Source of the DNA: an uncultured Eubacteriales bacterium
GTDB taxonomy: Bacteria > Bacillota_I > Bacilli_A > RF39 > UBA660
DNA: 11,710 nt
Reading direction: 5' to 3'
NCBI GenBank assembly: GCA_900321795.1
Contig: ONXO01000059.1
Location: 1-11,710 of the forward strand
Part shown: one piece after another, positions 1 to 5,930 of the stretch
Numbering within the stretch: position 1 is the stretch's first letter
How the letters are laid out: each line of letters starts with the position of its first letter
The notes under the pieces: model-generated
The model's database searches: none
What the model saw: only the letters and a program-made list of their open reading frames with translations
What the model was told of the DNA's origin: nothing
Program-made: the position numbers and the translations under genes

Positions 1-621
1 AATAATGAATACGAAGTAGTAATAGAAAAAAAGAAAATAAAGAATACTTATATAAGAGTTAAAGCAGATTTAAAAATATATGTAAGTACTAGTATTTTTT
101 CTTCTGAAAAGTATGTAAAAGATCTTATAGAAAATAACATTAAATCAGTAACAAAAATGATAGATGCTCAAAAGAAAAAATTAGACAAAGAAGAAAGATT
201 CTTCTATTTAGGTAAAGAATATAAAGTAGTAATAACTAATGTAGTAAAAAAACTGGCATTTGATGAAGATTATGTCTATGTTCCAAAGAAAAGTGATTTA
301 GAGAAGTTTTTAATAAAAGAAGCTAAAGATTTTTTGCCAAAAGAGTTAAGCAAAATATATAACACAATGAATAATAAGAAAATACCTTATCCCAAAGTAA
401 ACATAAAGAAAATGACTAGAAAATGGGGATATAATAAAAGAAGTGAGAACTTAGTTACATTAAATAGAGAGCTGATTAAATATGATGTAGATGATATTGA
501 CTACGTTATAATCCATGAGCTATGCCACTTTCTTCACTTTGACCATTCTAAAGCTTTTTGGGATGCAGTTGAATACTACAAACCAGATTATAGAAAAAAT
601 AAAAAGAACTTAAAGGAGTAA
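1..621 (+). CDS. YgjP-type zinc metallopeptidase domain protein, 5' partial
   Basis: The frame is open from base 1, so the start lies outside the window and 206 codons are visible; the first ATG in view (157) is internal. The C-terminal half carries the metallopeptidase signature HELCH (visible residues 172-176) followed by a third histidine at 182 in HFDHSKAFW and a PDYRKNKKNL tail. That is the usual ending of the YgjP/DUF45 family (SprT- and M48-like zincin fold), normally about 220-240 aa, so only a short N-terminal piece is missing. The N-terminal part with a YLGKEY motif also fits. Members are predicted cytoplasmic zinc-dependent peptidases with poorly known substrates. The stop overlaps the ribosome binding site of the methyltransferase gene 2 bases downstream, implying one transcript. 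Confidence 0.88.
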   Translation, partial: NNEYEVVIEKKKIKNTYIRVKADLKIYVSTSIFSSEKYVKDLIENNIKSVTKMIDAQKKKLDKEERFFYLGKEYKVVITNVVKKLAFDEDYVYVPKKSDLEKFLIKEAKDFLPKELSKIYNTMNNKKIPYPKVNIKKMTRKWGYNKRSENLVTLNRELIKYDVDDIDYVIIHELCHFLHFDHSKAFWDAVEYYKPDYRKNKKNLKE

Positions 622-623
622 AT

Positions 624-1343
624 ATGATAGATTCAGTAAATAATGAAAAGATAGTTTATTTTAAAAAACTAAGAGAAGCTAAATATATTAAAGATGCAGG
701 AAAGTATATTGTTGAAACTGAGCACTTGGTAAGTGAAGCATATAAAGCAGGTCTTCTAGAAAGTTTAATTGTGGAAAATAGCTCCGATTTTGAATTAGAT
801 GTTCCTAGAATTATTGTCTCAAAAAAGTGTATGGAAAAGATAAGCCTGCTTAAGAATGCGCCTAGTGTTATGGGTGTAGTTAAGCTTAAAGAGAATAACA
901 CTATTAAGGGTAATAAAGTGGTAGTTTTAGATAATGTGCAAGACCCAGGAAATGTTGGCACTTTAATTAGGAGTAGTCTTGCGTTTAATGTAGACACTGT
1001 AGTTCTATCAAGTACAAGTGTTAACATATTTAATGACAAACTAATTAGAAGTAGTGAAGGTACTATATTCAATGTGAATGTAGTAGTTATGGATACTTTA
1101 AAAGCAATTGATACTCTTCATAAAATGAACATTGATGTCTATTATGCGGATATGTTTGGAGAGAAAGAAGTCTCTGAAATTAAGCCTTTAAAATATGCGC
1201 TTATTCTAGGAAGTGAAGGACAAGGAATAAGTGAAAGAGTAAAAGCAAAAGCTGATTATGGAATTAGACTAGACATGTGTGATAAATGTGAAAGCCTAAA
1301 TGTTGCAGTAGCGGGAAGCATTATAATGCACTCTTGGAGGTAA
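624..1343 (+). CDS. SpoU/TrmH-family RNA 2'-O-methyltransferase
   Basis: This 239-aa protein has the three SpoU motifs in order: NVQDPGNVGTLIRS (about 104-117), LGSEGQGIS (195-203) and ESLNVAVA (223-230). Together they form the trefoil-knot site that binds S-adenosylmethionine. Residues 1-90 fit the small RNA-substrate-binding domain of RlmB/YsgA-type enzymes, so the likely job is 2'-O-methylation of a ribose in 23S rRNA; the exact nucleotide cannot be read from sequence. The ATG at 624 follows an AAAGGAG site (612-618) at 5-base spacing, inside the end of the peptidase gene. The gene is 2 bases from rimM, placing it in a ribosome/tRNA maturation operon. Slightly odd is a CDKC pair (219-222) just before motif 3, where relatives often have a glycine. 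Confidence 0.9.
   Translation: MIDSVNNEKIVYFKKLREAKYIKDAGKYIVETEHLVSEAYKAGLLESLIVENSSDFELDVPRIIVSKKCMEKISLLKNAPSVMGVVKLKENNTIKGNKVVVLDNVQDPGNVGTLIRSSLAFNVDTVVLSSTSVNIFNDKLIRSSEGTIFNVNVVVMDTLKAIDTLHKMNIDVYYADMFGEKEVSEIKPLKYALILGSEGQGISERVKAKADYGIRLDMCDKCESLNVAVAGSIIMHSWR
1336..1340 (+). promoter_or_regulatory. Ribosome binding site that sets the rimM start
   Basis: GGAGG lies at the very end of the methyltransferase gene, 5 bases before the ATG at 1346. It rules out the in-frame TTG at 1334, which overlaps this site. Confidence 0.85.
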
Positions 1344-1345
1344 TT

Positions 1346-1825
1346 ATGAATCTAATATATATTGGAAAACTTGTAAATACTCATGGCCTTAAAGGCGAAG
1401 TTAGAATAATATCTGACTTTGAATACAAAGAAAAGATATTTATTAAGGGTATTCATCTATATATAGGTAAAGACAAAGAAGAAGTAACTATAGAAAGCTA
1501 TAGACCCCACAAATCTTTTGACATGTGTGTTTTCAAAGAATATAGCTATATAAATGATGTACTTAAGTTTAAGGGACAAAATGTATACGTAGATAGAGAA
1601 GAACTTAAGCTTAATGATAATGAATTGTTAGATAGTGACTATATTTCATTGAGATGTGCATATAAAGAAAAAATTATTGGATACATTGAAGAAGTAGTTG
1701 ATAATAATGGGTATAAACTATTTAATATAAATGGTAAATATATTCCTAAAAATGAAAACTTTATAGAGAAAGTGGATTTAGAGAATAAAACTATTTATCT
1801 AAAGAATTTGGAGGGACTTATATGA
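1346..1825 (+). CDS. rimM: Ribosome maturation factor RimM
   Basis: RimM binds ribosomal protein S19 and assists late assembly of the 30S head with 16S rRNA processing. The 159-aa protein opens with the family motif IGKLVNTHGLKGEVRI (residues about 5-20), followed by the N-terminal beta-barrel. A PRC-barrel begins near DYISLRCAY (about 95-105), with a typical YIPKNENFIEKVDLENKTIY ending. The start is the ATG at 1346 because GGAGG (1336-1340) stands 5 bases upstream; an alternative TTG at 1334 would sit on that site. The TGA stop overlaps the trmD start by 4 bases (ATGA), the classical rimM-trmD coupling. In many Bacillota rpsP precedes rimM; here a methyltransferase gene takes that place. Confidence 0.95.
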   Translation: MNLIYIGKLVNTHGLKGEVRIISDFEYKEKIFIKGIHLYIGKDKEEVTIESYRPHKSFDMCVFKEYSYINDVLKFKGQNVYVDREELKLNDNELLDSDYISLRCAYKEKIIGYIEEVVDNNGYKLFNINGKYIPKNENFIEKVDLENKTIYLKNLEGLI

Positions 1826-2484
1826 AAATAAGTATACTTACACTTTTTCCGAATATGTTTGATGGAGTATTTACTGAATCTATTATTAAACGTGCGATTG
1901 AAAGTAAAAAGATAGAAATAGAATTAATTAACTTTAGAGATTATACATTAGATCCTCATAAAAAGGTGGATGATTCTCCTTTCGGTGGAGGTGCAGGTAT
2001 GGTACTTATGTGTCAGCCAATATTCGATGCGGTAGAAGATATTAGAACACCAGAATCTAAAGTAATACTTTTAACTCCTGCAGGCAAAGTATATAATCAA
2101 AAAATGGCGTATGATTTAAGGAATGAAAAACATTTGATAATTATATGTGGACATTATGAGGGGTTTGATGATAGAATAAGAACTATAGTTGATTTGGAAT
2201 TATCTATTGGCGACTATGTTTTAACAGGTGGAGAAGTTCCAGCAATGGTACTAGTAGATTCAATAACTAGACTAATTCCTGGAGTTATAAGAGAAGAAAG
2301 CTACACGGAGGATTCTTTTACTTCGAATGTACTGGATTATCCCGTATACACTCATCCTAGAAACTTTAGAGGTATAGAAGTTCCAGAAATACTTCTTTCA
2401 GGAGATCACAAGAAAATAGAAGAATATAGAAGAGAAGAAGCAAAAAAAAGAACAAAAGAGGTTAGACCAGATTTATTGAAGTAG
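1822..2484 (+). CDS. trmD: tRNA (guanine-37-N1)-methyltransferase TrmD
   Basis: TrmD methylates G37 next to the anticodon of tRNAs reading CNN and some GNN codons, using S-adenosylmethionine, and so prevents +1 frameshifting. All family landmarks are present in the 220 aa: the start MKISILTLFPNMFDG, DDSPFGGGAGMV (about 50-61), the knot loop with IICGHYEGFDDRI, IGDYVLTGGE, and the C-terminal YPVYTHPRNFRG segment with the LLSGDH motif. The C-terminal helical domain looks a little short but has the usual ending. GGAGGG (1810-1815) lies 6 bases before the ATG, and the ATG overlaps the rimM stop. An essential gene in most bacteria; nothing suggests loss of function. Confidence 0.97.
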   Translation: MKISILTLFPNMFDGVFTESIIKRAIESKKIEIELINFRDYTLDPHKKVDDSPFGGGAGMVLMCQPIFDAVEDIRTPESKVILLTPAGKVYNQKMAYDLRNEKHLIIICGHYEGFDDRIRTIVDLELSIGDYVLTGGEVPAMVLVDSITRLIPGVIREESYTEDSFTSNVLDYPVYTHPRNFRGIEVPEILLSGDHKKIEEYRREEAKKRTKEVRPDLLK

Positions 2485-2492
2485 GTGAAAGT

Positions 2493-2954
2493 ATGTATTA
2501 CTTAAAAAGAAAAATAAAAAAAGGTACTTTAAAAAATTTTTTGAATCTTAATGGACTTGATATTAAACCAAAATCTAAAAGACACGAAAACATTAAAAAA
2601 GTAACTATAGTTGATAGAAAGTTGAAAAATAGTTATTGTATTAAACAGATGGATAAACATCTAAAAAAAGTATATGACAAAATATTCTTATTTTTAACTA
2701 GTGAAGATGATAGTGAAAACGGAATAAAGATTTGTTTAGGTGAAATAGAAAAATGCAAAAGTGCCTTGTTTAACAAATATAAAGAAGCTTTGCAAAATAA
2801 AAAATATAAAGAATATTTGGCTAAAATAGCTCTTATAGAAACAGAGTTTAAGAATAAATACTATGAAAGAGAATATTACGCAAATATTATAAATAATATG
2901 TATAAAAACCTAGGAACATATGAGGAAGAGGAAATAAAAGGTAAAAGTAGATAA
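2493..2954 (+). CDS. Basic hypothetical protein after trmD
   Basis: I do not recognise this 153-aa protein. It is lysine-rich (pI clearly basic), has no signal peptide or membrane helix, and looks alpha-helical. Residues 1-50 are a positively charged segment (KRKIKKGTLKNFL). Residues about 55-140 are charged helices with alternating K/E and aromatic positions (KYKEALQNKKYKEYLAKIAL), suggesting a helical bundle or short coiled coil. It starts 8 bases after trmD with a modest AGGTGA site (2483-2488) overlapping the trmD stop, and its own stop lies inside the operon terminator, so it is the last cistron of the rimM-trmD operon. A role in RNA or ribosome binding would fit charge and context but is only inference. 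Confidence 0.75.
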   Translation: MYYLKRKIKKGTLKNFLNLNGLDIKPKSKRHENIKKVTIVDRKLKNSYCIKQMDKHLKKVYDKIFLFLTSEDDSENGIKICLGEIEKCKSALFNKYKEALQNKKYKEYLAKIALIETEFKNKYYEREYYANIINNMYKNLGTYEEEEIKGKSR

Positions 2955-2980
2955 GCCACATTAAAACTGTGGTTTTTCTT
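2953..2980 (+). terminator. Intrinsic terminator of the rimM-trmD operon
   Basis: CCACA (2956-2960) pairs with TGTGG (2968-2972) around a 7-base loop, extended outward by a G-T and two A-T pairs, and runs into TTTTTCTT. It overlaps the stop codon of the 153-aa gene. Confidence 0.8.
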
Positions 2981-3035
2981 TGGATTTTTAAAAATACGGA
3001 AATAAATAAAAATTTTAAAAAATCAATAAAAGATA

Positions 3036-3064
3036 TTGCTTTCATTAAAAATTTATTGTATTCT
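3036..3064 (+). promoter_or_regulatory. Predicted vegetative promoter of thyA
   Basis: A -35 box TTGCTT (3036-3041) and a -10 box TATTCT (3059-3064) are separated by 17 bases. The 50 bases upstream are almost pure A/T and could act as an UP element. The same -35 hexamer and spacing recur before rplS and holA. Predicted from sequence only. Confidence 0.5.
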
Positions 3065-3077
3065 TAACTTAAGAAGT

Positions 3078-3084
3078 AGGAGGG
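3078..3084 (+). promoter_or_regulatory. Ribosome binding site that sets the thyA start
   Basis: AGGAGGG stands 5 bases before the ATG at 3090. The upstream in-frame TTG at 3036 has no such site and coincides with the -35 box. Confidence 0.85.
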
Positions 3085-3089
3085 TTTAT

Positions 3090-4445
3090 ATGATAATTAA
3101 CGGTAAAGAAATAAGAATAAATAGGGATAATGCAGTTGTTTCCGAAACGGATGAAGCATATTGCACTTTAGTTAAAAAGATATTAGAAGAAGGAGTGCAA
3201 ACTCACAATAGAACAGGAATAGATACAATTGCTATAGCTGGATGGAATTATAAGTTTGATTTAAGTAAAGGATTTCCTATAGCTGAAACTAAAGATGTTA
3301 AAGCTAAGAACTTCACATCTGAAATTCAGTGGATACATCAAGTTCAATCAAACGAAGTAAAATGGCTTAATGATAGAGATAACCATACATGGGATTTATG
3401 GGTGGTAGATGAAGATGGCATATATAGAATATATGAACAAGGAAGTAATGCTATAAATGATCCTGAAAGAGAAGTCCCTTTAAAACAGCAAGTTATAAAT
3501 CCTATAACAGGTTCTCTTGAAAAGAAACCGGTTTTAGATAAAAGTGGTAAACCAGTAATGGTAAAATCTAAAGATATCGTTGATAATAAAGAAAATCCAA
3601 GAACAATAAAAGAAGCAATATGGTTTGGAAAACAATATGCAGGTACTATAGGTGAAGCATATGGTTTTATTAATCATACATACAAAAGACCACAATATGT
3701 GGAACACAAATTAAAAACTGATCCAACAGATAGAAGAATGAATATAAGCTTATGGCAAGATGCTCATATTAAGAATGCAGTACTTCCTAGCTGTGTATGG
3801 TCTAGTGAATATAAAGCAACTCCAGATGGAAAACTTCACTCATATGTTCACCAAAGAAGTGCGGATGTTCCTCTTGGTCTTCCATTTAACATTTCTCAGT
3901 ATGCTATTTTACTTTCAATGTTTGCAAAAGCAAATGGATTTGAAGCAGGAACTATGAGCTGGAGTATAATGGATGCACACATATATGTAAATCAATTAGA
4001 AGGAATTAAAAAACAACTTAGAAGATATGAATATATGAAGGACTATTCTAGCGCTATTATGAGTTCTAGTGACGAAGAAGTAGAACGTCTATATAACAAA
4101 ATTAATGAATTGTATATAAAAATAAATGAAAAAGTCAAATCATTACTTGGAGATAGTTTTGATAAATTAACTATGACTAAAAGAATCAATTTAACAAAAA
4201 CATTAAATAATGAACTAGGAAGAGATTATGAAGAAGCTTATGAAAGAAAAGTATCTTTAGAGCATATGTTAACTAGAGAAACACCTGAATTAATTCTAGC
4301 TTCCCACGATAGCATCTTCGAGTATTCAACTGAATATGTAAAGAAAAATGATCCTTACTTAAAAGAGAATCCTATAGGAAATAAAGACATAGTTCTTAAA
4401 AAATATCATCCGACACCATTTATTAGCATGCCAATAGCACAGTAG
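3090..4445 (+). CDS. thyA: Thymidylate synthase ThyA, long form with two insertions
   Basis: ThyA methylates dUMP to dTMP using methylenetetrahydrofolate in the cytoplasm. Core motifs are all visible: THNRTGIDT (38-46), TWDLWVVDEDG (100-110), the dimer-contact arginines R215-R216 in TDRRMN, catalytic Cys235 in LPSC, QRSADVPLGLPFNI (255-268) with Asn267 that favours dUMP over dCMP, DAHIY (295-299), and the C-terminal MPIAQ. At 451 aa it far exceeds the usual 264-316 aa. The excess is a segment at about 111-182 within the small domain and a charged, probably coiled-coil segment at about 311-393. The residue after Cys235 is Val, where most family members have His. The ATG at 3090 is chosen for its AGGAGGG site; a TTG 18 codons upstream lies on the -35 box. 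It has its own promoter and follows a terminator, so it is probably monocistronic. Confidence 0.93.
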   Translation: MIINGKEIRINRDNAVVSETDEAYCTLVKKILEEGVQTHNRTGIDTIAIAGWNYKFDLSKGFPIAETKDVKAKNFTSEIQWIHQVQSNEVKWLNDRDNHTWDLWVVDEDGIYRIYEQGSNAINDPEREVPLKQQVINPITGSLEKKPVLDKSGKPVMVKSKDIVDNKENPRTIKEAIWFGKQYAGTIGEAYGFINHTYKRPQYVEHKLKTDPTDRRMNISLWQDAHIKNAVLPSCVWSSEYKATPDGKLHSYVHQRSADVPLGLPFNISQYAILLSMFAKANGFEAGTMSWSIMDAHIYVNQLEGIKKQLRRYEYMKDYSSAIMSSSDEEVERLYNKINELYIKINEKVKSLLGDSFDKLTMTKRINLTKTLNNELGRDYEEAYERKVSLEHMLTRETPELILASHDSIFEYSTEYVKKNDPYLKENPIGNKDIVLKKYHPTPFISMPIAQ

Positions 4446-4467
4446 CTATTAAAATGGCTTAAAATGC

Positions 4468-4496
4468 TTGCTTTTATCATAAGATTATGATAGAAT
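4468..4496 (+). promoter_or_regulatory. Predicted rplS promoter with palindromic spacer
   Basis: TTGCTT (4468-4473), 17 bases, then TAGAAT (4491-4496) preceded by TGA, an extended -10. The spacer holds a perfect 8-bp inverted repeat, TATCATAA-GA-TTATGATA (4475-4492). Predicted start near 4503, just before the leader hairpin. Confidence 0.6.
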
Positions 4497-4500
4497 TATT

Positions 4501-4544
4501 CTTGTTTAATCCGCTGCAAGAGATAGTTGTAAGATTAAAATAAG
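4501..4544 (+). promoter_or_regulatory. L19-leader-type RNA element before rplS
   Basis: Bases 4501-4511 pair with 4533-4544 in an 11-pair stem containing one G-U pair and one bulged A. The apical part carries CCGCTGCAAGA and a small inner stem, TGCAA with TTGTA. Position, size and the CGCTGCAA segment resemble the ribosomal protein L19 leader known upstream of rplS in Bacillota (Rfam L19_leader), recalled from memory and not searched. Such leaders are thought to let L19 repress its own synthesis. The rplS ribosome binding site AAGGAG (4553-4558) lies 8 bases past the stem. Confidence 0.65.
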
Positions 4545-4567
4545 CATAATAGAAGGAGATGTAGAAG

Positions 4568-4906
4568 ATGAATTTAATCGATAAGATTAACGCAAAGCAA
4601 ATTAATCCTAACGTTCCTGAGTTTAGAGTAGGAGATACTGTAAGAGTAGACGTTAAGATTAAAGAGGGAAAAAGAGAAAGAATCCAAGCTTTTGAAGGTG
4701 TTGTAACATCTAGAAAAGGTGGAAGTGTATCAGAAACTTTCACAGTTAGAAAGAAAAGTGGAAATGTTGGAGTAAACAGAGTTTTCCCAGTTAATAGTCC
4801 TTTAATCGACAAGATAACAGTAGTTAAGAAAGGTAAAGTTAGAAGAGCTAAACTTAACTTCTTAAAAGGAATTAAAGGCACATTTAAAATTAAAGAAAGA
4901 AATTAA
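4568..4906 (+). CDS. rplS: 50S ribosomal protein L19
   Basis: L19 sits at the 30S-50S interface of the ribosome. The 112-aa protein matches the family end to end: an N-terminal PEFRVGDTVRVDVKIKEG stretch, RIQAFEGVV, the FTVRKKSGNVGVNRVFPVNSP core, and a basic tail RRAKLNFLKG. Length is normal. AAGGAG (4553-4558) lies 9 bases upstream of the ATG. In many Bacillota rplS follows trmD directly; here an unknown gene and thyA intervene, and rplS has gained or kept its own promoter and leader. A terminator follows 7 bases after the stop. Confidence 0.98.
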   Translation: MNLIDKINAKQINPNVPEFRVGDTVRVDVKIKEGKRERIQAFEGVVTSRKGGSVSETFTVRKKSGNVGVNRVFPVNSPLIDKITVVKKGKVRRAKLNFLKGIKGTFKIKERN

Positions 4907-4913
4907 TATTTCT

Positions 4914-4939
4914 AGGGGCATTAATAAATGCTCCTTTTT
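4914..4939 (+). terminator. Strong intrinsic terminator after rplS
   Basis: AGGGGCATT (4914-4922) pairs with AATGCTCCT (4927-4935), 9 pairs with one G-U, across the loop AATA, followed by TTTT (4936-4939). The in-frame ATG at 4928 lies in this stem and is not a credible start for the next gene. Confidence 0.92.
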
Positions 4940-4945
4940 GTATAC

Positions 4946-4952
4946 AAAGGAG
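4946..4952 (+). promoter_or_regulatory. Ribosome binding site that sets the CDF transporter start
   Basis: AAAGGAG lies 5 bases before the ATG at 4958 and 6 bases after the rplS terminator, excluding the ATG at 4928. Confidence 0.85.
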
Positions 4953-4957
4953 AAACT

Positions 4958-5818
4958 ATGGAAAGATATAAAAAGGTCAGAATAGCAAGCATATTAGGCA
5001 TAGTTGGTAATCTATTACTATTTATATTTAAATTAATAGTAAGTATAATAAGTAAAAGTGAAGCTATGATTGCAGACACATTTAATAGTGGGGGAGACAT
5101 TGCTTCATCATTAATAACTTATATAGGTAACAAAATAGCTTCAGTTCCATCAGATGAAGATCATAATTTAGGCCATGGCAAAGCTGAATACATTTATTCA
5201 ATGTTAATAAGCCTAATGATGATTTTAGTTTCTTTAACAATAGTAAAATCATCAATTTCTTCACTAATTAATAAAAACACATATACTTTCTCAATACATT
5301 TAATAATTGTGTGCATTATAACAATAATAGTAAAACTATTCCTATACATTTATACTAATAAAATAGCTAAAAAAGAAAATAATTTGCTAATGGAAGCCAA
5401 TTCTAAAGATCACAGAAACGATATACTCCTTACAACACTTAACTTAATATCAGTAATATTTGCTAAATATGGTATATTCTATCTGGATGGAATAATAGGT
5501 TTATTCATTTCTATATGGATTATTATTTCTTCGAGCAAGCTATTTAAACAAAGCTATGATGTTTTAATGGATAAAACGATAACGGAAGAAACGAGAAATA
5601 AAGTGTTAGAAATAGTTGATGGATACAAAGAAATAAAAAAAGTGCAGCACTTTAACGCTACACCAGTAGGCTATAAATATCAAATATCATTAACTATATT
5701 TGTAGATGGAAATATGTCAACATATGATTCCCATCAAATAGCGGATAATTTAGAGAAAGAAATAATAAATAAGCTGGATGAGATATATTTGGTAGTTATA
5801 CACGTAAATCCAATTTAA
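4958..5818 (+). CDS. CDF-family cation exporter, probably Mn2+ (MntE/MneP-like)
   Basis: Cation diffusion facilitators are proton-coupled dimers that export divalent metals. The 286-aa protein has six predicted membrane helices in about residues 10-195 and a cytoplasmic ferredoxin-like domain (about 205-286) ending in HVNP. Family signatures are IADTFNSGGDIASS (helix 2), HNLGHGKAEYI (69-79) and SKDHRND (helix 5). The transport-site quartet reads Asn43-Asp47 and Asp151-Asp155, instead of the His/Asp set of zinc transporters. From what I know of the family, an N-D-D-D site marks manganese exporters such as MntE. The start is the ATG at 4958; the first in-frame ATG (4928) lies in the rplS terminator. 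With only 18 bases between terminator and start, expression probably relies on read-through from rplS. No histidine-rich loop is present. Confidence 0.88.
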   Translation: MERYKKVRIASILGIVGNLLLFIFKLIVSIISKSEAMIADTFNSGGDIASSLITYIGNKIASVPSDEDHNLGHGKAEYIYSMLISLMMILVSLTIVKSSISSLINKNTYTFSIHLIIVCIITIIVKLFLYIYTNKIAKKENNLLMEANSKDHRNDILLTTLNLISVIFAKYGIFYLDGIIGLFISIWIIISSSKLFKQSYDVLMDKTITEETRNKVLEIVDGYKEIKKVQHFNATPVGYKYQISLTIFVDGNMSTYDSHQIADNLEKEIINKLDEIYLVVIHVNPI

Positions 5819-5865
5819 GTTATTGCTTAAAAAAGTTGCTAAGTTTGCTATTAAAACTATAAAGT

Positions 5866-5890
5866 AAGCATATTATAAAATTGCTTTTTT
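5866..5890 (+). terminator. Weak intrinsic terminator after the CDF gene
   Basis: AAGCA (5866-5870) can pair with TGCTT (5882-5886), leading into a run of six T (5885-5890). The stem is short and A/T-rich, so this is a modest prediction. Its 3' arm coincides with the -35 box of the holA promoter. Confidence 0.4.
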
Positions 5891-5909
5891 TACTTTAATG
5901 TGCTAATAT
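5881..5909 (+). promoter_or_regulatory. Predicted holA promoter
   Basis: TTGCTT (5881-5886), 17 bases, then TAATAT (5904-5909) preceded by TGC, an extended -10. Predicted start near 5916, directly ahead of the AGGGAGG ribosome binding site (5916-5922), so the leader would be about 15 bases. Confidence 0.55.
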
Positions 5910-5930
5910 TATATCAGGGAGGTACTTGAA

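Noticed and set aside
656..1072. 138-codon minus-strand reading frame
   Set aside because: It lies wholly inside the SpoU methyltransferase gene, has no ribosome binding site and no recognisable protein pattern; it is an antisense shadow.
2981..3035. A/T-only stretch before thyA as an origin or repeat region
   Set aside because: It contains a trivial 12-base A/T palindrome but no DnaA boxes or iterated units; an UP element is the simplest reading.
3036..3089. Upstream TTG start for thyA adding 18 residues
   Set aside because: The TTG coincides with the predicted -35 box and lacks a ribosome binding site; the ATG at 3090 has AGGAGGG.
3090..4445. thyA as a phage dUMP/dCMP hydroxymethylase or a mobile-element insertion
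   Set aside because: Asn267 and the general motifs favour an ordinary dUMP methylase. No integrase, intein splice motifs, homing nuclease motifs or flanking repeats are visible; the extra segments do not resemble an intein.
4477..4881. 134-codon minus-strand frame opposite rplS
   Set aside because: It mirrors the highly conserved L19 sequence and crosses the promoter and leader; there is no independent support.
4928..4957. Earlier ATG start for the CDF transporter
   Set aside because: The ATG sits within the 3' half of the rplS terminator stem, while AAAGGAG precedes the ATG at 4958 at ideal spacing.
5819..5865. Cluster of TTGCT(T/A) repeats after the CDF gene
   Set aside because: Copies at 5823, 5836 and 5845 are short and irregularly spaced. 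One could be a second -35 (TTGCTA-16-TATAAA, 5836-5863), but the set is too weak to call a repeat array or operator.
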